In this document: one piece after another, positions 6,927 to 12,193 of the stretch
How positions within the stretch are numbered: position 1 is the first letter of the stretch
How the letters are laid out: the number at the start of each line of letters is the position of its first letter
Source: an uncultured Actinomycetes bacterium
Lineage (GTDB): Bacteria; Actinomycetota; Actinomycetes; Nanopelagicales; Nanopelagicaceae
Length of the DNA: 12,193 nt
Reading direction: 5' to 3'
NCBI GenBank assembly: GCA_903898855.1
Contig: CAIUHB010000059.1
Span: forward strand, 1 to 12,193
Translations under genes and position numbers: made by a program
The notes under the pieces: generated by a model
What the model was told of the DNA's origin: nothing
Databases searched by the model: none
The model's input: only the letters and a program-made list of their open reading frames with translations

Positions 6927-7344
6927 CCAATATTCCGGCAATGAACGCCCACCAGTAGAAGAGAACTTCTACGAGAAGATGGGTGGGGCGCCGACCTTTG
7001 CACTCATCACCGAGAAGTTCTATGAAGCCGTTGCAAATGATCCAATCTTGGCGCCGATGTATCCAGCTAAAGATATGGAAGGTGCAAAGGAACGCCTGCG
7101 CCTATTTCTTGAGCAGTACTGGGGCGGGCCTACTACATATACCGAGACTCGCGGCCATCCCAGACTTCGGATGCGCCATGCTGGATTTCCCATCGATACC
7201 AAAGCTCATGATGCCTGGCTTGCCTGCATGCATGGCGCGGTCATTGATTTGCCGATTGCGGAAGAGTTAAAAGAAGAGTTGTGGACATATTTTCAATATG
7301 CCGCGCACTCTATGAAAAATATTGCGGATGGTCCGAGCCTTTAA
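6919..7344 (+). CDS. glbO: Group II truncated haemoglobin GlbO
   Basis: This is a 2-over-2 haem protein of 141 residues that binds O2 and related ligands; roles proposed for the family include O2 handling and nitrosative or peroxide stress chemistry. It follows Mycobacterium tuberculosis GlbO almost residue for residue from FYEKMGG onward, with a 12-residue longer N-terminus. Recognisable sites are Y35 (B10), Y48 (CD1), the stretch RLRLFLEQYWGGP, proximal haem ligand H87 in RMRHAGF, and W100 (G8) in DAWLACMH. The CD1 tyrosine and G8 tryptophan define group II. The ATG lies inside the last codons of the MFS gene (ATGGCTAA), suggesting coupling. A shorter start at M21 is possible but would remove part of the conserved first helix. 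The stop overlaps the stop of the convergent mscS-like gene by 4 nt. Confidence 0.95.
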   Translation: MANQYSGNERPPVEENFYEKMGGAPTFALITEKFYEAVANDPILAPMYPAKDMEGAKERLRLFLEQYWGGPTTYTETRGHPRLRMRHAGFPIDTKAHDAWLACMHGAVIDLPIAEELKEELWTYFQYAAHSMKNIADGPSL

Positions 7345-7910
7345 TGCTTTGGTTGAGATTTATTCCCTAGCTTGAGAATTTCACCATTACGCAAATACCA
7401 GAGGGTTCCATCTTCGCTGCGAACCGTTGTGATGCGAAGTCCAACTGATTCGACCGTACCTTTTACTTCCAAAATATCTACTTCGTCGCCTACGCCGAAT
7501 TGATCTTCGACCAACATAAAAATACCGGCCAGCACATCTCGAACGATTGTCTGGGCACCAAGTCCAAGGGCAACGCCGATGACTCCGGCTGATGCAACTA
7601 GTGGTCCAAGGTTTAATCCAAATTCACTCATCACCATAGTTCCAGCAATAAGCCAGATGGTGGCAGTCATGGTCGAGCGGAGAACTGTGCCAGCAGTCTT
7701 GGCGCGTTCACGTTGGCGAGCTAGGCCGCGCTTTGGTCCGGGCACGAAATCGGCTTCGGCGATCCGATTCATCGCGCGATTAATTCCACGACTGCCCAGC
7801 TTTTGAATAAGGAAGGCAATGACGACGATGGCCAGGATGTGAAGGGGGGCGCCGGAGAACCAGCTCCATGCGCTCTTGAGATGGGTATTTACTGTTAAGG
7901 CCGAATTCAT
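7341..7910 (-). CDS. MscS-type mechanosensitive channel, short form lacking the C-terminal alpha/beta domain
   Basis: This small-conductance mechanosensitive-channel family protein would open under membrane tension to release solutes. With the ATG at 7910 it has 189 residues. There are hydrophobic segments at about 22-38 and 76-92, then the pore-lining helix region GPLVASAGVIGVALGLGAQTIVRDVLAGIFMLVED with its Gly/Ala-rich face. The beta domain FGVGDEVDILEVKGTVESVGLRTTT-like stretch follows, with conserved WYLRNGEI. It ends abruptly at GNKSQPKH, where longer actinobacterial relatives continue into the alpha/beta domain that forms the cytoplasmic cage. The frame also offers a TTG two codons upstream (7916), but the ATG fits better. 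No Shine-Dalgarno sequence is present; TAACGT lies 7 nt upstream, suggesting a leaderless mRNA. The 3' end overlaps glbO tail to tail by 4 nt. Confidence 0.88.
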   Translation of the reverse strand: MNSALTVNTHLKSAWSWFSGAPLHILAIVVIAFLIQKLGSRGINRAMNRIAEADFVPGPKRGLARQRERAKTAGTVLRSTMTATIWLIAGTMVMSEFGLNLGPLVASAGVIGVALGLGAQTIVRDVLAGIFMLVEDQFGVGDEVDILEVKGTVESVGLRITTVRSEDGTLWYLRNGEILKLGNKSQPKH

Positions 7911-7923
7911 AGGCAAGACGTTA
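7911..7923 (-). promoter_or_regulatory. -10-like TAACGT next to the mscS-like start; possible leaderless mRNA
   Basis: On the minus strand TAACGT (7923-7918) is followed by 7 nt (CTTGCCT) and then the ATG at 7910. The sequence before the start has no AGGAG-like ribosome site. This spacing would place the first transcribed base at the start codon or one base before it. No convincing -35 hexamer is present. Confidence 0.4.
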
Positions 7924-8012
7924 CAGAAAATTCACCATAAATGAGGGGCAATTCCCACCTTCAGGGTGCAGTATTTACCAGTAACAACGGTCCCAGCCAG
8001 GGGTCGCTTCCC

Positions 8013-8032
8013 AAAAGGAGTAATGCAAGGTG
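8013..8032 (+). promoter_or_regulatory. Ribosome binding site deciding the GTG start of the HNH gene
   Basis: AAAAGGAG at 8013-8020 is a strong Shine-Dalgarno sequence. It is 9 nt from the GTG at 8030, which is in frame with the conserved QTLVLNATYEPLG N-terminus. A nearby ATG at 8023 is only 2 nt from the site and out of frame. The 113-bp gap between the divergent mscS-like and HNH genes otherwise shows only a short CACC/GGTG hairpin near 7957-7968 and no clear plus-strand promoter. Confidence 0.8.
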
Positions 8033-8545
8033 CAGCAGACGCTAGTTCTGAACGCCACCTATGAGCCACTAGGTGTTGTGTCAGAGAGACGAGCCTTAAT
8101 TCTTGTGCTCAATTCCCGCGCTTCAGTCGTGGAGGAATCTGAAAGTGTTCTGCATTATGCAGGGGGAGATTTAGTCCTTCCATCAGTTATCAAACTCGTT
8201 AAATTTGTTCGCATTCCATATCGTCACTCCGTTCCACTCTCTCGCCGGGCGCTCTTTGCTCGTGATGGTGGTCGTTGCGTTTATTGCTCCGCACCTGCCG
8301 CATCCATTGATCATGTGATTCCTAGAAGTCGTGGCGGTTCTCATACTTGGGAGAATGTGGTCTCGGCCTGCCACAAGTGCAATCACTTGAAGGCGGATAA
8401 GACTTTGAAGGAACTTGGCTGGCGTCTGCGTCACATTCCGCGCGAGCCAGTTGGCGCGGCCTGGCGAATTCTTGGAACCGGTCGACCTGACTCCAGGTGG
8501 GTGGAGTATTTAGCGCCTTACGGCGACACTGTGGCAATCGCCTAA
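8030..8545 (+). CDS. HNH endonuclease family protein
   Basis: This is a 171-residue cytoplasmic protein. The N-terminal half (QTLVLNATYEPLGVVSERRAL) is a conserved cap found in a widespread actinobacterial and cyanobacterial HNH group. The C-terminal half is an HNH/zinc-finger nuclease fold. C83 and C86 (CVYC) and C114 and C117 (CHKC) are the zinc ligands. D94-H95 in SIDHVIPRSRGG carries the general-base histidine, and H105, N109 and N118 complete the HNH set. All key residues are intact, so DNA cleavage or nicking is plausible. Its cellular job is not established; it is chromosomal and single-copy in appearance, without a partner methylase or phage genes, which argues against a restriction or homing role here. 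In other actinobacteria it commonly neighbours the MscS gene (from memory). GTG start with a strong Shine-Dalgarno sequence. Confidence 0.88.
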   Translation: MQQTLVLNATYEPLGVVSERRALILVLNSRASVVEESESVLHYAGGDLVLPSVIKLVKFVRIPYRHSVPLSRRALFARDGGRCVYCSAPAASIDHVIPRSRGGSHTWENVVSACHKCNHLKADKTLKELGWRLRHIPREPVGAAWRILGTGRPDSRWVEYLAPYGDTVAIA

Positions 8546-8549
8546 AGTT

Positions 8550-8565
8550 TTTGGAATAGAATTAC
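8550..8565 (+). repeat. Left copy of 16-bp direct repeat flanking the small membrane protein gene
   Basis: TTTGGAATAGAATTAC here recurs with one mismatch at 8765-8780. This copy contains the -10-like TAGAAT of the 64-residue gene. Confidence 0.7.
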
Positions 8566-8570
8566 AACCA
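8557..8570 (+). promoter_or_regulatory. -10-like TAGAAT before the 64-residue membrane protein gene
   Basis: TAGAAT (8557-8562) matches TATAAT at five of six positions and lies exactly 7 nt before the ATG at 8570. No Shine-Dalgarno sequence is visible. This predicts a leaderless transcript that begins at the start codon, only a few bases after the HNH stop at 8545. No -35 match is evident. Confidence 0.45.
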
Positions 8571-8764
8571 TGATTCACCACATGATTAATCTTGCAATCA
8601 ATCAAGAAGCTGGCGCTAATCCAGGAACACCACTGCCATTTGTTAAGGCAATTCTCTGGTTTGTGGGCGGACCAATCGCGCTATTTGCCGCGATTTCATT
8701 TGTAGTGCTTGTCGCAAGTGCAGACCGGAAGAAGAAATCTTCCAGTCTGACTCACATTGATTAG
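8570..8764 (+). CDS. Small single-pass membrane protein, function unknown
   Basis: The gene encodes 64 residues. The N-terminal part (MIHHMINLAINQEAGANPG) is polar. One hydrophobic segment covers about residues 27-50 (AILWFVGGPIALFAAISFVVLVAS), and the short tail DRKKKSSSLTHID is strongly basic. By the positive-inside rule the tail is cytoplasmic and the N-terminus outside; there is no cleavage motif. I recognise no family. The start at 8570 is supported by TAGAAT 7 nt upstream; M5 (8582) is an alternative. It follows the HNH gene by 24 nt but may have its own promoter. A strong hairpin lies within its last codons, and near-identical 16-bp direct repeats flank it. Coding status is supported by the coherent membrane topology and position, not by similarity. 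Confidence 0.65.
   Translation: MIHHMINLAINQEAGANPGTPLPFVKAILWFVGGPIALFAAISFVVLVASADRKKKSSSLTHID
8721..8749. other. Stem-loop at the 3' end of the small membrane protein gene
   Basis: CAGAC (8721-8725) pairs with GTCTG (8745-8749), and GGAAGA (8727-8732) with TCTTCC (8738-8743). There is one internal C/A mismatch and an AGAAA loop. It covers the codons for the basic tail. There is no T-run on either side, so it is not a classic intrinsic terminator. It could still impede transcription between the convergent small gene and pepN, or stabilise the mRNA 3' end. Confidence 0.5.
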
Positions 8765-8780
8765 TTTGGAATAGATTTAC
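8765..8780 (+). repeat. Right copy of 16-bp direct repeat flanking the small membrane protein gene
   Basis: TTTGGAATAGATTTAC matches 8550-8565 at 15 of 16 bases. It starts immediately after the stop of the 64-residue gene and overlaps the first 4 bases of the 23-bp tandem repeats. No start codon of a convincing gene follows it. Confidence 0.7.
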
Positions 8781-8845
8781 TTATCGCGTGCCTGCACGCT
8801 TACTTATCTCGTGCCTGCGCGCTTACTTATCTCGTGCCTGCGCAC
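8777..8845. repeat. Three tandem 23-bp repeats over the pepN stop codon
   Basis: Units occupy 8777-8799, 8800-8822 and 8823-8845. Each begins TTACTTATC and continues with a CGTGCCTGC core. Units 1 and 2 differ at two positions, 2 and 3 at one, and 1 and 3 at three. Unit 3 starts exactly at the pepN stop and encodes its last residues (AQARDK-stop); units 1 and 2 repeat the same coding-plus-stop segment. Units 1 and 3 contain short inverted repeats (GCGTG/CACGC and CGTGC/GCACG). It lies between two convergent genes and may act in ending transcription, but no T-tract is present. Confidence 0.9.
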
Positions 8846-11357
8846 GTAAAGCCCGCTCCAAGCCCTCTTTCGCTTCATTAACAAATCGACGCAAAGCTGC
8901 TGGTGCATCTTTACCTTCACTCGCAAGCCATGACTCGGTCTGCTTCACCGTCTGTTCAGTAGTTACTGAGATTGGATACATCATCTCGGCGAAGGTGCTG
9001 CCAGTTTCAAATCCCTGACTCCAAGCAGGAAGTAATTGCGCGAAGTAGGAATCAACGAACTCAGCAATGAGATTGCGCTGCGAGATTGATTGGAAACCCG
9101 TGATGCTCTTGGCGCGGATCGAGTTGCCAGTCTCTGGGTTGATGATGACAGCCCAAGCGGCCTTCTTTGCATCCAGTGTTGGAATGGTGGCAAGTGCTTG
9201 CGCATATGACTCTTCACCGGTCTTGGTCTTATCGCGTGCCAACTCGGCATCGAGTTCGCTCTTTCCAAATACACCGAGGTCGGTTAGCGCGATGACTAAG
9301 AACCAACGAAGGTCGGCATCGACTTTGAGACCTGGAAGTTTTCCGTCGAGCAGAGCTTTAATGCGCTCGATATGTTCTGGTGAGGTGGCAAAGCTGGTGA
9401 ACATCTTTGCAAATTGAAGTTGGTGATCACTTCCGGCCTCCGCGCTGGCAAGTAATCCAGCCAGTGCGTCAGCAAGCTTGGAACGAAGGGCATCGCGCTT
9501 TGATGGATGCGCATAAAGCTCAACGGTAGTAACAAGTTGGAATCCAAGGCCAGTAACTGTGGTGACTTCACTCTCGCCAGCTAAACCAGCGATTGCGATA
9601 TCAACAAAGTCAGAGGCAGAGATTTCCGCATCGCGCGCCATATCCCAGGCAGCAGACCAGCAGAGTGAGCGAGTTAATGAGTCCTTGATCTTTCCCAAAT
9701 CTTTCTTCAAGGTCTGGATGGAACGCTCATCAAAACGAATCTTTGCATAGGTAAGGTCGCCATCATTTATGAGGAGCAAATCAGCAACCTTTTCGCCAGC
9801 TAGCGCTGGAACTTGGGTGAGTGCACCTTCGACATCAAGTTCAACAGATTTGCGAAGTTTGATTTCGCCATTGATGTTGTCATAAAGGCCAACAGCTAAA
9901 CGGTGGGGGCGAAGCTCTTTTGAACCGGCAGGAACTAGCGGCGCCTCTTGTGCAATCGCGACGGAGGTATATGTATCGCCGTTAATTTCTAGAGAAGGAC
10001 GAAGAGTGTTCACACCTGCAGTTAGCAGCCAAGTGTCGACCCATGGCTTGAGTGAGCGACCACTTGTCGCTTCAAACTCGGTGAGCAGATCATTAAGAGT
10101 GGTGTTCTTAAAGGCGTGCTTATCGAAGTAGGTCTTGAGTCCCTTGATGAAGTTCTCGCGACCAACGTAGGCAAAGAGTTGGCGAAGAACTGATGCACCC
10201 TTGGCATAGGAGATCATGTCGAAGTTAGCGTTTACCGCTTCAAGGTCGACCATATCTGTTGCGATGGGGTGGGTAGTAGAAAGTTGATCTTGGCGGTATC
10301 CCGCGTTCTTGCGTGAGGCGTTGAAGTTGGTCCAGCCATTGGTGAAATCGGTTCCCTCATCAAGTGCGAGATAAGAAGACCATTCGGCAAATGACTCGTT
10401 GAGCCACAAGTCATCCCACCACTTCATGGTTGCCATATTTCCAAACCACATATGGGCCATCTCATGCAGGATGGTGCTGGCACGGAAGTTGTATTGGCGC
10501 TCGGTTACCTTAGAACGGAAGATAAACATCTCTTCTCGCCAAGTTACTGCGCCAGAGTTCTCCATCGCTCCCCAGTTAAAGTCAACGACCGCAATTTGGT
10601 CGTACTTTTCAAATGGATAGGCAAGGCCGAATACCTTCTCGAAGTAGTCGAAGCCTTGCTCGGTAATCTTGAAAATATTCTCGGCATCAACGTGCTCGAA
10701 CAGCGATTTGCGAGCATAGATACCCATCGGAATTGTCTTGCTGCCAACATAATCTTTATGGACGTGCTTGTAAGGGCCAGCAACAAGAACTGCGATGTAG
10801 GTAGGAATAATCGGAGTTGGAAGAAATGACCAAGTCTTCTTTCCATCAGCTTCACTAACGTTCTTTACATTGCTATTGGAGATAACTTCCCAATGCGCAG
10901 GAGCGGTTGCAGTAAGTTCGAAGACCGCTTTGAGATCTGGTTGATCAAAGCAAGGAAACATTCGGCGGTTATATGCAGTCTCGCCTTGGGAGTACAGGTA
11001 GACCTCGTTATCGGCCGGATCGACAGAAAGTTGGAGACCTTCGCCCACCTTGGAATATTCGGCTTCGATCTCAATGATGAGTTCGTTCTGTGCAGCGAGG
11101 TTCTTGATGAAGACGCTCTCGCCATCGAAGTTTGAGATGTCGACCGGTGCACCGTTGAGAGTTGCCGAGATGATGGATTTTCCGACGGCATCAATAAAAG
11201 TGTCATAGCCTGGCTTATTGCAAGAGAAGGTAACAACGCTCTTTGCATAGAAGGTTTCATTTCCGCGAGTGACATCCAAAGTAACTTGATACTTCTCTAC
11301 TTTGAGATGTGCGGAACGTTCGGCAGCTTCTGCTCTTGAGATATTTACACCTGGCAC
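8823..11357 (-). CDS. pepN: Aminopeptidase N (M1 zinc metallopeptidase)
   Basis: This is a cytoplasmic enzyme of 844 residues that removes N-terminal amino acids from peptides in the last step of protein turnover or peptide use. The N-terminal beta-rich domain is at about 15-200. The catalytic domain has the substrate-binding GAMEN motif at 263-267 and HEMAH at 298-302; zinc ligands are H298, H302 and E321 (LNESFAEW), with catalytic base E299. Y384 in SYAKGASVL is the likely transition-state tyrosine. The C-terminal helical part from about 510 is the ERAP1_C-like domain of actinobacterial PepN, and total length is normal for that group. The start is GTG (MPGVNISRAEAAER, close to the usual actinobacterial N-terminus), with AGGAG 6 nt upstream at 11362-11366. 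No signal peptide. The last residues and stop lie in a 23-bp tandem repeat. It is divergent from trmB across 96 bp. Confidence 0.96.
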   Translation of the reverse strand: MPGVNISRAEAAERSAHLKVEKYQVTLDVTRGNETFYAKSVVTFSCNKPGYDTFIDAVGKSIISATLNGAPVDISNFDGESVFIKNLAAQNELIIEIEAEYSKVGEGLQLSVDPADNEVYLYSQGETAYNRRMFPCFDQPDLKAVFELTATAPAHWEVISNSNVKNVSEADGKKTWSFLPTPIIPTYIAVLVAGPYKHVHKDYVGSKTIPMGIYARKSLFEHVDAENIFKITEQGFDYFEKVFGLAYPFEKYDQIAVVDFNWGAMENSGAVTWREEMFIFRSKVTERQYNFRASTILHEMAHMWFGNMATMKWWDDLWLNESFAEWSSYLALDEGTDFTNGWTNFNASRKNAGYRQDQLSTTHPIATDMVDLEAVNANFDMISYAKGASVLRQLFAYVGRENFIKGLKTYFDKHAFKNTTLNDLLTEFEATSGRSLKPWVDTWLLTAGVNTLRPSLEINGDTYTSVAIAQEAPLVPAGSKELRPHRLAVGLYDNINGEIKLRKSVELDVEGALTQVPALAGEKVADLLLINDGDLTYAKIRFDERSIQTLKKDLGKIKDSLTRSLCWSAAWDMARDAEISASDFVDIAIAGLAGESEVTTVTGLGFQLVTTVELYAHPSKRDALRSKLADALAGLLASAEAGSDHQLQFAKMFTSFATSPEHIERIKALLDGKLPGLKVDADLRWFLVIALTDLGVFGKSELDAELARDKTKTGEESYAQALATIPTLDAKKAAWAVIINPETGNSIRAKSITGFQSISQRNLIAEFVDSYFAQLLPAWSQGFETGSTFAEMMYPISVTTEQTVKQTESWLASEGKDAPAALRRFVNEAKEGLERALRAQARDK

Positions 11358-11453
11358 GGAGGTCTCCTGTTATTTCGATTGGACTTGGTCATCGGGCTGG
11401 TTCAGCCATTAGGCTCTGGGCTTATCTTACGAGTCAGGCGAGAGGTGGCGAAA

Positions 11454-12158
11454 ATGACCAAGTTCACTTCATATACCGCCTCACCCGATCGCCCCAGCAT
11501 CCACTCATTTAAGTTGCGTGGAGCGCGCATGACTTTGGCGCAAGAGCGAGCGATGGAGAGCTTTTGGCCTACCTTTGGAATTAATCCTGATACTCCTATT
11601 AATCCGCGCCAGAGTTTTCCAGGCGCCGAGCAAGTCATTATGGAGATCGGAACGGGAATGGGGGAATCCACTGCGCTCATTGCTCGCGACCATCCGCAGA
11701 ATGGTTATTTTGGCGTCGAGCTTCATCGCCCTGGACTTGGAGCTTTGCTCGCGCGCATTAATGAGCTTGGACTTACAAATCTCAAACTCGTGGAAGAAGA
11801 TGCGCGCGTGCTTTTAGCGAAATACACGCCTGATCATTCACTCGACGCGATACATCTTTATTTTCCAGATCCATGGCCGAAGAAAAAACATAATAAGCGG
11901 CGCATCGTGCAACCAGATTTACTGCCAATCTTGGCGCAGAAGTTGGTACCTGGTGGATACATCCATATCGCTACCGATTGGCTGCCTTATGCCGAATGGA
12001 TTGCTGAAGTATTTTCCGGCTCCACCTTATTTACTGGGGGAGTCATCGAACGACCTGACTTTCGTCCCATCACGAAGTTTGAGGGGCAAGGGCTACGCAA
12101 AGGCCACGTTGTTACTGATATGAAGTATTACACCGCTGTCGAGAAGGAGATGCAATGA
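11454..12158 (+). CDS. trmB: tRNA (guanine-N7-)-methyltransferase TrmB
   Basis: TrmB methylates G46 in the variable loop of tRNAs using S-adenosylmethionine. The 234-residue protein is close to the 239 of E. coli. The SAM-binding loop is MEIGTGMGES at 63-72, followed by the acidic residue of GVELH (87-91). The family-specific stretch HLYFPDPWPKKKHNKRRIV is at 134-152, including the catalytic aspartate region (D139). IATDWLPYAEW (172-182) and TKFEGQGLRKGH (207-218) complete the set. The frame stays open upstream to a TTG at 11379, but AGAGGTG at 11441-11447, 6 nt before the ATG at 11454, and the lack of conserved sequence before it favour the ATG. The 96-bp gap to divergent pepN has a 5-bp hairpin (GGCTG/CAGCC, 11395-11407) and no strong promoter match. 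The TGA overlaps the next ATG (ATGA). Confidence 0.95.
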   Translation: MTKFTSYTASPDRPSIHSFKLRGARMTLAQERAMESFWPTFGINPDTPINPRQSFPGAEQVIMEIGTGMGESTALIARDHPQNGYFGVELHRPGLGALLARINELGLTNLKLVEEDARVLLAKYTPDHSLDAIHLYFPDPWPKKKHNKRRIVQPDLLPILAQKLVPGGYIHIATDWLPYAEWIAEVFSGSTLFTGGVIERPDFRPITKFEGQGLRKGHVVTDMKYYTAVEKEMQ

Positions 12159-12193
12159 GCGAACGCGAACATATGTCCTATGAGCTATTTGGA
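12155..12193 (+). CDS. Start of an unidentified gene cut by the window edge
   Basis: The ATG at 12155 overlaps the trmB stop in ATGA and is preceded by AAGGAG (12144-12149) with 5-nt spacing. This is a strong ribosome site inside the trmB coding end, indicating translational coupling. The 13 visible residues are MSEREHMSYELFG. A second ATG at residue 7 is possible but lacks its own ribosome site. Too little is present to name a family. Confidence 0.6.
   Translation, partial: MSEREHMSYELFG

Noticed and set aside
7917..8029. Possible riboswitch upstream of the HNH gene
   Set aside because: Only short stems (CACC/GGTG, GGG/CCC) are visible and no known aptamer core could be recognised.
8023..8064. 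14-codon leader-type frame (ATG at 8023) overlapping the HNH start
   Set aside because: Only 2 nt separate it from the Shine-Dalgarno sequence, the peptide has no attenuator-like character, and the GTG at 8030 is correctly spaced.
8777..8845. Short CRISPR-like array
   Set aside because: Units are directly adjacent with no spacers, there are only three, and one is part of pepN.
8788..9018. Plus-strand 76-residue frame opposite the pepN 3' end
   Set aside because: It is the antisense shadow of pepN plus the 23-bp repeats; its Arg/Ala/Ser-rich composition follows from the opposite frame.
11395..11407. GGCTG/CAGCC hairpin between pepN and trmB
   Set aside because: Five base pairs with a 3-nt loop are expected by chance at this frequency; there is no T-run and no relation to a promoter box.
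11379..11453. 25-codon TTG extension of trmB
   Set aside because: The ATG at 11454 has a good ribosome site (AGAGGTG) at the right distance, and the extension has no TrmB features.

Overview
The window looks like ordinary chromosomal sequence from a mid-GC (by eye near 50%) actinobacterium. The evidence is a PepN-type aminopeptidase with the ERAP1_C-like C-terminus typical of actinobacteria, a GlbO-type truncated haemoglobin almost superimposable on the Mycobacterium protein, the actinobacterial HNH protein beginning with a QTLVLNATYEPLG-like N-terminus, and tightly packed genes, some of which seem to be leaderless. Low GC for the phylum, very short intergenic gaps and an abundant-looking secreted phosphate-binding protein suggest a streamlined planktonic lineage such as Nanopelagicales (acI). 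That placement is inference.

Layout. Positions 1-1620 hold the end of pstB (phosphate import ATPase), a terminator, a control region and pstS (secreted phosphate-binding protein), closed by a strong hairpin terminator. A tRNA-Arg(UCU) lies on the minus strand at 1677-1750. Positions 1822-7344 are a plus-strand run with almost no gaps: ettA, a hotdog acyl-CoA thioesterase, a cytoplasmic GH13 alpha-glucosidase, an MFS transporter and glbO. A short MscS-type channel gene converges on glbO and overlaps its stop. Divergent from it are an HNH endonuclease-like gene and a 64-residue single-pass membrane protein. pepN occupies 8823-11357 on the minus strand. trmB (tRNA m7G46 methyltransferase) runs divergently from it and overlaps the start of an unidentified gene cut by the window edge.

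How the genes fit together. pstB/pstS belong to high-affinity phosphate uptake. ettA, the tRNA gene and trmB serve translation. The GH13 enzyme and MFS protein form a compact carbohydrate or solute pair placed between the thioesterase and globin genes. PepN provides terminal peptide breakdown.

No clear defence island, mobile element, CRISPR array or biosynthetic cluster is visible, and I do not claim a new multi-gene system. The most unusual items are small: three tandem 23-bp copies of the pepN stop region, whose stop codons cover all three frames; a 16-bp near-exact direct repeat flanking the 64-residue gene; an MscS protein that stops at the end of the beta domain; a 26-bp inverted repeat and paired GTTCAC motifs upstream of pstS; and a recurring -10-like hexamer 7-8 nt before start codons that lack a Shine-Dalgarno sequence.
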